Of a DNA stretch of 64,000 nucleotides, positions 45,792 to 57,528 are shown one piece after another. The stretch is from Periplaneta americana. Its lineage: Eukaryota > Arthropoda > Insecta > Blattodea > Blattidae. Each line of letters starts with the position of its first letter. Position 1 is the stretch's first letter. The stretch lies in the NCBI RefSeq assembly GCF_040183065.1, contig NC_091117.1, positions 105,559,501-105,623,500 of the forward strand, given 5' to 3'. Under the pieces are notes generated by a model. That model ran no database searches. It saw only the letters and a list, made by a program, of their open reading frames with translations, and had not been told where the DNA came from. Made by a program: the position numbers and the translations under genes.

Positions 45792-46380
45792 GTAATCACC
45801 AAGTGAAATATTTTTGTATGTATGTCTAATGATTCTGCCGCATCTTGTATTATACATGCATGTTTGATTGTAGGCCTATTTATTGACAGATAGCAGTCCG
45901 TAAATGACTATTATACGAATTAATCCTTTATAGTCCTCATGACAACACTTCATGGATTGAATTTGTTGTAACAACAACACATTATGCAAGTGGCCACCTT
46001 TGTAAAATTTATATCCGAAATACATTCTAATGAATAAAAGTTTATGGCTTGCCACTATGAATAAATATTGAAAATAAGATTAAATTTTAGTTCAATTCTA
46101 GTTTCAGGAACCACTTTACGGACTGAGTACCAAAATAATATTGTATGTAACAAGTAAGTTACGTGAAACCTTCAGCGATCTCGTACAGATATTACAGACT
46201 AGGCTTACGCCTCGTCCATAAACATCAATACTAGTCCGCTAAAGATACGTTTCACTTACTGATTACTTAACTATTAACGTTCATTTGTCCCATTTTATTG
46301 TAGCCTACGTTTTTCTCCTGGTTGTGAAGGCTGAACACGCAAACTTTGGTAAATATCGGTCAAATCGTGTAGAATTGTTT
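45792..46380. other. No gene recognised
   Basis: AT-rich spacer. Confidence 0.4.
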
Positions 46381-46381
46381 A

Positions 46382-46412
<31 letters not shown>

Positions 46413-46491
46413 CATACATACATACATACATACATACATACATACATACATACATACATACAGTACATACATACTTTCACTTTTATATATA

Positions 46492-46533
<42 letters not shown>

Positions 46534-46712
46534 CATTATTATTATTATTATCATCATCATCATCCGGAGCGGTCTAGTGGGCCTAATTCTTGTTAAGCAA
46601 GAATATCATAGCCTACTATTATTATTATTATTATTATTATTATCATTGTTATTATTATTACTATTATTGTTGTTGTTATTATTATTATTATTATTATTAT
46701 TAATATTATTAT
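46381..46712. repeat. Compound microsatellite: (ACAT)n, then two (ATT)n tracts
   Basis: ACAT units at 46384-46462, ATT units at 46491-46555 passing into ATC, then after about 55 bp a second ATT-rich tract at 46615-46712. Open frames here encode only Tyr, His or Leu runs. Confidence 0.95.
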
Positions 46713-48074
46713 TATTAATTTTACTTCTATTACATCACGCTACACATCATGAAAGCTCTCAGAATACAATTGAATTCTATCACGAAAATAACAGCTTGTA
46801 TTCTGAAACTAAAAAATAGAAAAAGGTTTGCTTTCATGAAGGTAGTTGTAATAACATTGAAGAAAAAATTAACAGAATTGAAGATAATAATGAGACTGCG
46901 TGATCACGTTAACCTCGTCCATTGTTAGAACACGTGAGTGTATTCCTCACCGAGAACAAGCCGCCCAGTGTTGTGCGTGCTGACCTCAGTAGTGGGTGAC
47001 GTGGCAGTCTAGATTCCTGGGGTCATAGGCTCTCCGCCACATTCCTAACACTGCAATCTTCATAGCCTTTGTGCGTTCGTCTCCTCTCTGCTTTTATTAT
47101 TATTATTATTTTTTGCGTTTGTCTTTATTTTTCATTGCTTTTAAGTTCTTGCGTTATTTATTGGTATATTTCTTCGTTTTCCCTTTCCTCCCAGCGATTA
47201 TTATTCTCTTATTTATTTTTTCATTAATGTAATACCTTCTATCTCTCTTTTCGTATTTCTTCCCATATTCCGTTCTTTCGTCCTCTTATTTTTCCTTTTT
47301 CAACCATTTTCTTCATACTTTCCTCTCATTTTAATTCCTTCTCTTATTTTATTTCATTTTTATTCTCCATCTTCTCTTCACACATAATACAATGGACAAT
47401 TTAATTACTTTCTTTCACTTTGTTTTCCCCGCCCTTTGTAGGCCTACACTGGCGTTCCAAATACTTAACCCCTAGTAGGCCTAATCGATAGTGATCGATA
47501 ATTTGTTCGTGTAAGTTAGTTATTACTTCTATGAATGGATGGCGAAGATAATAGTCAATGTCGCCAATAGTACATAAATATACCCGCATTGCAGCATTCA
47601 AAATTTCATCACTCACTAATGATTTTAAAAAGCACTAAGTTAGCAGGAAACTGCTGATACTGTCAATAATGAGAATACTTTATACCTAATGTACAGTTTC
47701 ATTGTCCCTAATACTTTTTATCGGTCTCAATAAGTGCTTCGTATTGAGAACTAGCGGAACTATTTCAAAGTTTGCCGATTTGTTATGTATTTGGTTCTGA
47801 CTCATCAGTTCGCTTAACGATCAGAAAATAGTAGGTCACATATCTTTGAACGCCACTGTACAGCTGGGATGAATTGGGTACTGACCGTGCTGCCAGGCTA
47901 AGCCAGCGCCACACCACACATTCTTCTCCATTCAATCATTTCGATTCAGTCGTCAGCCACATTGAAGGTTCCTCGAGATTTGTCCAAAAATCAGTATATG
48001 TCAGTGGTGGTATGATCTAAAGGTCTCATAGATATGCATAGTGCACATGAGTCCCCAGGATTTCACCTCTGACG
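46713..48074. other. No gene recognised
   Basis: Includes a pyrimidine-rich stretch on the plus strand at about 47090-47390. The open frame at 47401-47616 (minus) has no recognisable motif. Confidence 0.4.
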
Positions 48075-48365
48075 GGAACATGACGACTCAGGTATAACAA
48101 TGAGTACGACAGACCACAACTGGAGGCTGATTCGGCGGAGCACAAACACAAGTGGTGTACAAATTCTCGAGACGGAAATAATAGGTACTGAAATTCAAAT
48201 TGCGAAGCTTGTTGTTATAATGACGAGGGAAGTACGGGAAACCCCTAGAAAACCCCTCAAAACTTTGGCTTTGTTCACCACAAATACAAAACAGCCAACC
48301 CGAGTTTTGAACTCGGGTCCACGGTCGTCGTGAGCCAGAACTCTGATCCCTCATTACACGAACAA
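48075..48365 (-). mobile_element. Possible tRNA-headed SINE
   Basis: On the minus strand CCCGAGTTCAAAACTCGGG forms a TpsiC-like hairpin with a B-box-like loop, preceded by GGGATCAGAGTTCTGGCTCA. The remaining 200 bp resemble other SINE bodies here only in general form. No TSD found. Confidence 0.4.
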
Positions 48366-48890
48366 AATGAATAACAGACAGAATCGGGAACAATAAATTA
48401 AGTGATTTCATCAATATAGTCATAATTAGGGAACGTACTTTGTCCTAGGTGGCTACAAGATTAAATATTACTGGAGGTTTTAAGTAGTACAGTGTTGTGT
48501 ATTGTAATGAAAGAAATTTTATTTCATAATACTATAGCTTACTTATTTTTTAAATTGTGTACAATAGTGTAAATAATTTTTGATGAACTCAAGCTTTCAT
48601 TCTTCATGACAGTTTAATAGTGAAAATAGCGTATTTTAGTATACATAGTGTAAAGAGCTGTCAGACACTGACTATTTTCAAAAACCGATTATCAAGAAGA
48701 TTGCTTTTCGTCTCTGGAATATGATCTTGCTTCGAATATTACTTTTGTAGAATATTTAATTTTAATGCATGAATTTTCCTTCATTATGTTAATCATTCTT
48801 TCGATTCAAATAGTCTTATTTAGCATCAGATTGTAATTGTTTAAAGCTTAGAATTACATTTAACTAAACACATCTACATTTTGCTCTTAC

Positions 48891-48895
<5 letters not shown>
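48366..48895. other. No gene recognised
   Basis: AT-rich spacer. Confidence 0.4.

Positions 48896-48942
<47 letters not shown>
48896..48942. repeat. (ATT)n microsatellite
   Basis: About 15 TTA/ATT units. Confidence 0.95.
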
Positions 48943-48989
48943 TCATTGCCCTCTGTATTGATGGTATTTATATTTCATATGTATTTTTA

Positions 48990-49065
48990 TAGGCCTACAG
49001 GTTGAGTGGAAAACAAGGCCTTATGGCCCTAACTCTGCCAGTACCAGCAAAAATAAATATTTTAA
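48990..49065 (+). mobile_element. Solo 3' end of the 59-61 kb type LINE
   Basis: GGTTGAGTGGAAAACAAGGC and CTTATGGCCCTAACTCTGCC match, in opposite orientation, the last 70 bp of the LINE ending at 58699. Only the 3' terminus inserted. Confidence 0.75.
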
Positions 49066-49649
49066 ATTGTAGGAAAGATCATAGTAATATCAATCTTTTG
49101 GAATGCATTTCCAACAGTCTCCGAGATCTAGTTTTTAATCAGGAATAGAACGTCAACTGGAGCACAAACAAGATGTAAGTGTTCCCTGATAGTAGACCTA
49201 CCTGTGTCATGCGCCAAACATGACGTCACGCCAATATAGTCTATGAACAACTAATCTTATCTCCGTACGCCCTGGGCCAGAATATGGTCCCTAATCATAA
49301 TCATCACTTATAGTAAGAATTACTAACATGTTGAACTAGGTGTCTTGTTAACTCATCAAGGCGACTACCGAGCGGACAGTAGTGCTATATTAAATTGCAG
49401 CAGATTCATAGGATGCCCGTAATTGCGTGATATATTCATGTTCTCGCTTGGGTATTATTGTGATATTTACATTTTAAACGAAATAGTTATCGTTTGTTGC
49501 AAGATTTGTGACTGTGATTGAGAGCGAAATAAATTTCATGCAATTTATGTGTTGAGATATTAATGATAACCTTTATCCCTTTTTTTAATCTGTAGATTAT
49601 ACGTATTTGTACAAGTGTTTACAATGATGTTACTGTGTTTCATCTGAAT
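49066..49649. other. No gene recognised
   Basis: No coding region or repeat recognised. Confidence 0.4.
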
Positions 49650-50345
49650 GAGCCGTTGCTAAGCAACTGATATCAGAATACTATGACGTAACTCAATGTC
49701 GTTGCAGAGAGCGTATTCCGAATTTCAGCGGTAAGCAATCAGATGGCATCACGGTGTTCCGTATTTCAGTGATCATGTCATTGATGCTCAGAGCTGTAGC
49801 ATAGCTTTCATCAGCGTGCAGAAGTGGTCCATGAGCCGCCATCAGTGAATCTGATTGGTTCTTGTAAAGGGCGGGAATTGGCAGACGATTCGCATCGTGC
49901 ACTGTTGTGTTCATGGCAGTGTGTTCTGCTGTGTTGTTTGTAATGAGCACCACGTAAAAAAAATTGTTAATGGCTTATGAACGAGCATGTCAACGGACCA
50001 ATTATTACTACTGGTTCAAGAAATAAATTGTTTGTGCTCTTTTTTTCTTTGAGCGAGATGACAGTATGAAAATTTCGTAAAATCTTAGCGTAGAACATAT
50101 AACAACTCGTAGAGCCGCCATGATAGTTACTGAACCTTCCAACAGTTTTGTTTCTATTTCGCTGCAGCGTGACGTCATTGATATCCACCGGTCCAGTGAG
50201 ATTCGGAATACGCTGTACGCAACTGATGTCAGAATACTATGACGTAACTCAATGTCGTTGCTAAGCACTGATGTCAGGATACTATGATGTAAAAATGTCG
50301 TTGCTAAGCAACTGACGTCAGAATACTATGACATAAATCACAGAA
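49650..50345. repeat. Tandem repeat with TGACGTAA and GTTGCTAAGCAAC palindromes, split by an insertion
   Basis: Units of about 45 bp containing GTTGCTAAGCAACTGA, GTCAGAATACTA and TGACGTAACTCAATGTC occur once at 49655-49706, then about 2.5 times at 50215-50345. The gap holds a MITE-like sequence. TGACGTAA resembles a CREB/ATF site and GTTGCTAAGCAAC an RFX-type X-box half-site palindrome, but no gene is adjacent. Confidence 0.75.
49707..50214. mobile_element. MITE-like insertion in the tandem repeat
   Basis: Near the left, AGCGTATTCCGAATTTCAGC is complementary to the right end, AGCGTATTCCGAATCTCACT on the minus strand. About 508 bp, non-coding. The TSD was not resolved because the host sequence is itself repetitive. 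Confidence 0.65.
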
Positions 50346-50751
50346 ATTGAAATTTTCGTAACATATTGACGGACCAGTTCAAAAGGAAAACAACTCAAAT
50401 TTTAAAGTTTTCAGAAAACTGCAATTTAATGTTTCATGTTGCTGTGAAAAATCCAAGGATCATTGAAGTTACTCCAAATTTAGTTAATGATGTTTTTTAT
50501 GTATCGTAAGTTCCATTTAAAACGATGTTAATTGGATTTTTCACTCAATATAAAACTTTCCCTTTTACTTTTCTTTTGAACTGTCTCTCATTATTATTCA
50601 TTAATTGTTTTCTGTTCAGTTAATCACAACTATAATGTATACTTATTTCTGTACAATAAAGTTTTGGGTACTCGATTGAAAAATAAGCTAGAGCACACAC
50701 GTTGCATGTTAAAAAAAAAACAAGTTGTAATTGTCACTGCATGCTTGTACA
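50346..50751. other. No gene recognised
   Basis: AT-rich spacer. Confidence 0.4.
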
Positions 50752-50825
50752 GAGTAAACCGTAAGTAATATCATTAATTTCAGAGGGTTATTCTTTGAGA
50801 TATTTCAAACAAAAAAGTTTAACGC
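50752..50825 (+). repeat. Interspersed repeat shared with 63475-63560
   Basis: ACAGAGTAAACCGTAAGTAA, TTTCAGAGGGTTATTC and TTTGAGATATTTCAAAC appear in both places with few differences. Family unknown; perhaps the end of a longer element. Confidence 0.65.
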
Positions 50826-51469
50826 AAAGACGGGGAATTAAAAGAAAAGAGGGTGGAGTGTGGAATAGGTGAAACTCTTTCTTCTGTCGTACCAACAACC
50901 CTTTACAAACAAAAGAAGACCAAGTTGTTTACTGTACTGTAATTCGACGTTCAGTTCAGACTGTAACTTCAGCCTTTCAGTTTGCAAATAGGTGTTACAT
51001 GCAGTACATGAAGCAACAAGCAAAGAAAAAAAGTCTTAAGTGTGGAAGATGATGTTAGCAAATTATTACAGAAAAAATCTAGAGTGATAAAAATACAGCT
51101 GATGTGTGACATGAATTCGGGTTGGTTAAAGAAGAATTGATACTGATTTACAGTTTACATATGCAGCATTTTTCAGAATGATAACAGAAAAAATTACAGA
51201 TTTTTTCAACCCACGTTCTTAATTGTATTTTAATTACTGTATATTACAATATTCTTAATATTCTTTCTTTATTCTTTAGGTGGTTTAACCCACCCTTTTT
51301 TCGTCTCACACGCCACTGTGAGAGAGAAGGGAGAATCACTAACTCGCACATCTCACAAGTGCAGGCCTACCTGGCATGACTCAGGGCCACCGCAGAGACA
51401 TCACAGGACAATCACAAGGCAACGGACAATCACCCGGTCTTGTGGACAGAAAATAAATTTCTTTCCAGC
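50826..51469. other. No gene recognised
   Basis: AT-rich DNA up to the SINE at 51470. Confidence 0.4.
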
Positions 51470-51716
51470 CCCCGTAGCTCAGTCGGCTGAGGTGCTTGTC
51501 TGCAGATCTGGAGTTGCGCTCGGGCGTGGGTTCGATTCCCTCTTGGGATGATTACCTGGTTGGGTTTTTCCCAAGGTTTTCCCAAACCGAAAGACGACTG
51601 TCAGGTAATCTATGGCGAATCCTCGGTCCCATCTCGCCAAATACCATCTCGCTATCACCAATCCCATCGACGCTAAATAACTTTGTAGTTGATACAGTGT
51701 CGTTAAATGACCAAGT
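51470..51716 (+). mobile_element. tRNA-headed SINE, family C
   Basis: The head GCCCCCGTAGCTCAGTCGGC carries an A box and GGGTTCGATTCCC the B box. The body includes GGTTTTCCCAAACCGAAAG and CATCTCGCCAAATACCATC, with a tail near GTCGTTAAATGACCAAG. Imperfect direct repeats AAAATAAATTTCTTTCCA and AAAATAAATTCTTCCA flank it. Confidence 0.88.
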
Positions 51717-51850
51717 AAAATAAATTCTTCCACATTATAACATTACACTGTGTATGTCACCATTTTCTACAATCCAGTGTAGTATTTTAATTTTTTTTTA
51801 AATATTGAAAAACAGGATCGGAATAAAGTACTTTAAAAACTATAGGTCTT

Positions 51851-52270
51851 CATCATTATCATCATCATGTTCATCCTTTCAAGGTTTAGACCTTAAGTCT
51901 GTTCCGGTTTCACATTTTTTTTCCATCTTTTCCTAGTCTACCAACATTGGGGTATCCTCTGGGTTGATAATCAAACATTAATTTAGGAAATCTTCTTTCA
52001 TATATTCTGTCAATATGATTTATCCAGTCGTCTCTGTAATGTATTAAATTAGCTATACGTAATTCTTTCAATATTTAATGCGTCTCTTGTGTTATTGTTT
52101 GGGACCATGTCTATTAACGTACGTCCTTTCACAACTCTTAGGAATCTCATCTCGACTGCCTCAATTCTTTTCAGGTCTTTTCGATTAACTACCCATGATT
52201 CGCTTCCATAGAGTAGCCTAAAGTTGGTAAAGCCATAACATTATAAAATTTTAGCTGAGATTCTTTTCTT
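51851..52270 (-). mobile_element. LINE 3' fragment
   Basis: On the minus strand it reads LLYGSESWVVNRKDLKRIEA, then VEMRFLRVVKGRTLIDMV, with later stops, ending in an ATGATGATG-like tail near 51855. The motif 'LYGSE.W.......R.EA.EMRFLR' is characteristic of the region after the LINE reverse transcriptase. Confidence 0.8.
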
Positions 52271-52291
52271 TTACAGACCAGCATAAAATTA

Positions 52292-53693
52292 GGGTAGAGT
52301 AGCATAAATCGCACCGCTTCCTAAATCGCACCACTGCTAGTTTAAAACAAAATACTGTAGTAGTGTTGCATCTAGTGGTATTGTTACAATCTACCATATG
52401 AACTTCCACCATGCCACTTGATTTCTGCCACTTCTTTGTGTCTGCAGCGTGGTGATAGAGTATTTAATATAATCGCTCAGGTGGATGTATATTTAGCTAA
52501 CATTTTGTAACTAAATAACGGATTTGTATGCAAAGGAATCCATAATCTAAAGATGTTATTAGTTTAAAGAGATATTAAAGAACATTTAACTTAGTAGGAT
52601 TTTCGAACATGTGGTGATTATAGGCTAGAATGAAGGAAATAATAACTTATGGCGTAGTTTCTCAATTCTCACTACTTTGTAGGTGCCTAATTCGCACCGG
52701 TGCGATATGAGCAACTGTAGCAATTCTAACCGTACCAAAGAAGGTCCCAAAAATTTTAACTGAACTAGGAATGCATCATGTGCAATATCAAGTGGTGAGA
52801 AGGGCGTTAATACAACAAGCGTGTGTTGTACAAGCGCACCAGGTATTCTGTGCCACCTGTGATAATTTTTAAACGTCAAACAGTGCATCCTTCATTATCA
52901 GCTGGTGCTCCTCCAGGATCGTTATTTGTTTGCTCTGAGTCAGGTTACATCAACGATGAACTATTTGTCGAATAGCTCAAACATTTTATGTGCCACTTAA
53001 ACCTGCCATAGAAAAAAGTGCTGCTTCTGTATGTCCACCTATACGACCCATTCCAAAAATTTAGAAGCTAGATTATCTCAGGAAAATGGTATGTTCCTGT
53101 TTCAGCTTCCTCCTCATAATACTCAAATCTTCAAATCATTTCAGACAGCTATATCATGAAGCAGTTCTTAGGTGGCTTCGAGATAATCATGGAGAAAAGG
53201 TGACGCACTTTACAGTCTGAATGCCTGGTGAAGCACATGGCAAATGTGTAACAATAAAAAACGCATTGAGAAAGTTTAAATGTTACGTAATTTACGCTCT
53301 ATTTTTTTCAATTTCATTTGAAGATGCGTTACTCTCGTTCATTAATTTCAATAAACTTGTAATTTGCACTTATTACATTATTCATTCAAATACTCTTCAA
53401 TATGTTCAATATTAAAAGTTTTCCTTCATCCTGTTACCTGCAGATAAAGAGGTGCGATTTAAGAAACCGCAGGTGCTATTTAGGAAACTAGTTGCCTAAA
53501 TGGCACCACTGACATGTGTTTCGAAAATGTCATTTTAATTAAAAAATATTAAATCAAATTCAAGGATTCTTTTTTACATGAAAGGTAAATGTTCTGGGAA
53601 TGTATCTCTGTAAAGGAATGCAAAAATAAAAACTGTATTGTTCGATAAAAATTTAAAAAATGTTAAAGTGGTGCGATATAGGCAACTTTACCC
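52292..53693 (+). mobile_element. Pogo-like DNA transposon P3, decayed
   Basis: The left end GGGTAGAGTAGCATAAATCG and right end GGGTAAAGTTGCCTATATCG (minus strand) are flanked by TA (52290-52291 and 53694-53695). The terminal motif TAAATCGCACC and variants recur inside at about 52319, 52684, 53449, 53465 and 53508. A pogo-type DDE remnant is present; length 1402 bp. Confidence 0.88.
52800..53180 (+). pseudogene. Pogo-type DDE transposase remnant
   Basis: The frame reads VPPVIIFKRQTVHPSLSAGA, then GSLFVCSESGYINDELFVE and a stop, then LKHFMCHLN. The order 'VPPM.IFK', 'GAP.GS', 'SGW...ELF..WLKHF' is the first half of the DDE_1 domain in pogo/jerky transposases. Further on, in shifted frames, QLPPHNTQIFKSF is consistent with the 'LP.H.SH..QPLD' region but lacks the catalytic Asp. 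Confidence 0.7.
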
Positions 53694-53803
53694 TATAAAT
53701 TAAATTATAGGGATATACAAAATACATAACATTGTGAATACATGTCTTCGAATTTTAATTGTAATTATGTTTTCCTTATAGTGACACTCGTTTTTGTGAT
53801 ATA

Positions 53804-55387
53804 AGGTAATTCGGGGGAAGACGCCACAACTAAGGTATTTCTTGGCTATACAACTCAAACCTGAAGTGATAAGGCAATACAAACAAATTTATCGTATTTT
53901 TCAATTATAATTAGCTCTGTATAATGATTGGTTCCTTTCCAAGTGCGTATATTGTTAACAATTTTTCATGTTATAAGAACTCGTGTCAGGGTGGCATCTT
54001 CCCCCATATATACGGGGAAGATGCCACTTAGTATGGGGTAAGATGCAACAACACAGTAAATGGCATACATAAAATAAACATTGGAAAATTGTATGTGTAT
54101 TTTATTACAACTACAGAGAAACATCTATGAAATTAATTATATACTTGTATCATGATTATTTTGCAAAAATTGGTTAATTAGGAAACAATTCTGAATGTTA
54201 GTACGAGCCTGCACCACATTTCATACACTGCAAATTATCACTACTGCAATCTTCGTGCAACCATTTCTTGCATGCGATGCACTGAATTCAGTTGCACTAG
54301 GAACCTTTCTTAGCGTAAAAGTGTCCAGAACGAACAACAAAAGTCATATTCCTCATCAAAACTATTACAACTGTCATCGTGATTAATTTCGTCACCAGAA
54401 GAAGAAGAAGATGAACTTACACATCTCTTTTTCTTTCTTGGTTGGGAAGGTTTCTTTTTTTCTGGCCTTTTCCCGCATGGTTTCTCTTCTCTATGGTGTA
54501 GTTGAGATATCCGCTGTTTGTTTTTTACACCCCAAGAGTTTAGATTTCCTTACTTGAGGAATAGGGCTGATTATTTCCAGAGTTGAAATCTCGTTATCAG
54601 TTCTGATAGGAGCAACTGTTGATGTAGGTCTACTGCCACATGCTCCGCAAGTGGAAGGACCTGGTGAACATTTAGTAAGGTTTGAAGATTCCATCCGTCG
54701 TTTCAGAGTTCTGTATGGAATGCCATACATCCTCGCTGCAGCCCATAACGATTTTCGTCCATACTTTACATCTTCAGTAGCTCAAATGAAATCTTATTTT
54801 GACTTAGATCTGTTTTTATTTAGCAGTCTCAAGTCATCGCCTGCATAAAAATGAAATGTGAATTACATTTTTAATCATTGATACCTTTGGTAAAGTATCA
54901 GAGAATATGTAAAGTAATATAATGTAAAATATTATCATATAATAACCTTCCCACAACATAATTTATGGATTAAATAATGTGTTTCTTAACCATGTTGCGT
55001 CTTCTCCCAGTTACAGGGGGAAGACGCCACTGACACTTATTTGCCTACTGCCGCAAGGTTGTTGCCGTGGCTGTATGTCTAGTGTGCGCAACAAACTGCA
55101 CAATTCACGTATATAGCAGATATTTAATTTAAAATAAAACATCAGTCTACGAACCTTAAATATAAGCAACGAAATATTATAAAGTGTGTACTCACCAGAC
55201 TATATGCTCACAAGATCCAAAATAACGGCGATTAGAGACGATAAAGTAACACGAATGCACACGCTACGTGTCCACCCCGTCAACGCTCTTTAAACTAGAG
55301 GATCCGCGCTGTCAATTGCCGACACATAAAAGAACTGCAAACAAAGTTGCGTCTTCCCCCAAACTGGCATCTTCCCCCGAATTACCT
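53804..55387 (-). mobile_element. Pogo-like DNA transposon P4, internally deleted
   Basis: The left end AGGTAATTCGGGGGAAGACG and right end AGGTAATTCGGGGGAAGATG (minus strand) are flanked by TA (53802-53803 and 55388-55389). The motif GGGGGAAGAYGCCA or its complement recurs at about 53992, 54014, 54038, 54999, 55017 and 55355. The interior keeps the first and last parts of a transposase on the minus strand but not the DDE core. Confidence 0.9.
54200..54850 (-). pseudogene. Pogo-type transposase: HTH and zinc finger without the catalytic core
   Basis: At 54750-54650 (minus) the frame reads AARMYGIPYRTLKRRMESS, the psq-type helix-turn-helix of pogo transposases. At about 54280-54200 another frame gives CIACKKWLHEDCSSD and LQCMKCGAGS, a PHD-like finger with C-x2-C, H-x4-C and a final C-x2-C. 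Less than 400 bp separate them, too little for a DDE domain, so the middle was deleted. Confidence 0.75.
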
Positions 55388-55508
55388 TAACTTCTTTATT
55401 CTCTTCAGTGAGATTATAATCAAGTTTAACTGTATAACCATTTTAATTTGCACACTATATCAGTCGTGATTGGACTATTCGAGATTCTGCTCTGCCTTGC
55501 GTCTACAT

Positions 55509-56221
55509 CAGGGGATCTCAGGCTTTTGAAGATTCTGAGCACCGCTCACACGTGGCACTAATAGAGCGAGCACTATGAAATCGAATAGGTTTAATAGGAC
55601 TATATGAATAATACATAAAAGAAATAAACAAGCAAATTTTAAGACACTGACCAGGATAATGATATCCTTGGAATTTCAATGTCACTCAGAATTTTACTGA
55701 TGTCCTGCAGATGTGAACCAGTTAATCGTGATCGTACTTTGATCTTGAGGTATTTCATAAGTAGGAAAGTTTTTGTCCCTAATATAGCCAAACATTTGAA
55801 AGAAATACTCCGCATTATTTGGAGTCTTTCTGTATTTTCTGTCCCCCCCCCCCAAGGGTATGAATTTCTCCTTTTAAAACAAATATTTCTGCGCTAAGGA
55901 AGAGTGGATATTTATCAATTGAAGTTCCTCGCGAGAATTCATATTATTCTCTTGAATAATTTTGGTTTTTCTGATTAAGTTGACACTGAATGGGAAGGGG
56001 TTATACGCCATGAAATACGGGAAGGCCTATTAGGTCGCTGAAGTAGTATAATGGATTGATAAGGAACACTATTTGTTCCGGCTGTACAACAAAGTTTGAA
56101 TTGAGAAAAGGACCTCAGGAACGATCGTACTGGCGAGCATATTTTTACTCGCATGACGAGAGCACAAAATGTCATTAAAAGAACACCATGGTGCTCGCGA
56201 GCACCAGATTGAGAACCCCGG
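55509..56221. mobile_element. Non-autonomous hAT element
   Basis: The left end CAGGGGATCTCAGG pairs with the right end CCGGGGTTCTCAA on the minus strand. The 8-bp flanks GTCTACAT (55501-55508) and GCCTACAT (56222-56229) differ at one base. Near the right end GGTGCTCGCGAGCACC forms a perfect 16-bp palindrome. No coding region is recognised in the 713 bp. Confidence 0.78.
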
Positions 56222-56229
56222 GCCTACAT

Positions 56230-57290
56230 TGTCAGCGGTGGGATGTGGTGGTGATGTTCATGTCTTAGCAAGTAGCTGAACTGAAAAAAGGGCTTGGTCA
56301 AGTCTATGCTATTCTATAGTATTTAGTGTTACCTAATGGATCTAATTAGACTAAGATTAGCGAAGCATGGAAATGTTTGAATACATATCGCAACTCCAAC
56401 GGCCAAGTGAAAAGAAAAGGAGCGTTTACAATCATTTTCATAAGATGCATGGGTGGCATCTCAAAGTCTCTTCCAGCAGCCTCAACTGATTGTACTTGGG
56501 TTTCCCAGACGTTCTGTCTTTACAACTGTCTGCTGTAAAAGTTTGTGCAGGACGTGTGTTTGTTCTGTATTTGAATATTAAGAGTTTAAGATTACTTTTA
56601 TGCCATCCTAGCATTATAAACAGATTATTACTACATCGAATATCGTTCATAATTGGCTTATTATGGCATGCGTGCCAATAAAAGCAATGACGTATTCACT
56701 ATGATGTAGTACCGGAACGGGATCGGGATCCATGGATCCCGTCTGAAATCTTCTACGCACCGTGTAACAAGAAATGAAATGCAGACAAAGGAAACATATA
56801 ATTTATTTCCAATCTTTAACAATTTTGTATCACTTTTATATTATCACATAAAACAGTTCTATGGTTCAGAGAAACTATATTAACAAAATAAAGAAACATT
56901 TGTAACACAACCTGCAAGACCATCTATTCCTCTTTACTCAATGTCAATGCCAACCACAAATAATCGATACGTACATACGAAAACACAGCTATGGATCCCG
57001 AATTTCTTTCATAATTTATTTCCTACAATTTATAATGCTAAGTTGCCATAAAGTATTGTATCCAACTCGTAGATAATCTTATGACACTCATGAAAATTGT
57101 CGCACTCAAATCGTTCGTGCGACAAACATTCACTCATGTCATAATCATCAAGATTGTCCACTTATTGCATAAATAACTATTTTTCAATGAATGAACCGAA
57201 ATTTAAAAAAGCTGATGTTAATTATCATGATAATTTTGTCTATTATGAATTGGTCTGAAAGGAATGCATGCATCTCAGTCGATATTTCAT
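56230..57290. other. No gene recognised
   Basis: Includes GGAACGGGATCGGGATCCAT and GGATCCCGTCTGAAATC near 56712-56750, a GGATCC-centred imperfect palindrome, and otherwise AT-rich DNA. Confidence 0.4.
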
Positions 57291-57295
57291 AGCTT

Positions 57296-57510
57296 TTTTT
57301 TTAGTTGGTTATTTAGTGTCGGCGGGATTGGTGTTAGCGAGATGGTATTTGGTGAAATGAGATCGGGCATTCGCCATAGATTACCTGACATTTGTCTTAC
57401 GATTGGGAAAAACTTCGGAAAAACTAAACCAGATAATCAGCCGAAGCGGAAATCGAACCCACACCAGAGCACAACACCGGATGAACAACCGACTGAGCTA
57501 TGCTGTTGGC
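57296..57510 (-). mobile_element. SINE family C, minus-strand copy
   Basis: On the minus strand it has ATAGCTCAGTCGGTTGTTC (A box), GGGTTCGATTTCCG (B box) and the family C body (compare 51470). Similar direct repeats, ATTTCATAGCTT and ATATTCATAGCTT, flank it at about 57284 and 57512. Confidence 0.85.
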
Positions 57511-57528
57511 TATATTCATAGCTTAGGG

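Noticed and set aside
46285-46819. Open frames encoding long Tyr, His or Leu runs
   Set aside because: They are translations of (ACAT)n and (ATT)n microsatellites, not genes.
51470-51545. Candidate tRNA gene (GCCCCCGTAGCTCAGTCGGC)
   Set aside because: The 3' half lacks the matching acceptor strand and a SINE body and tail follow directly.
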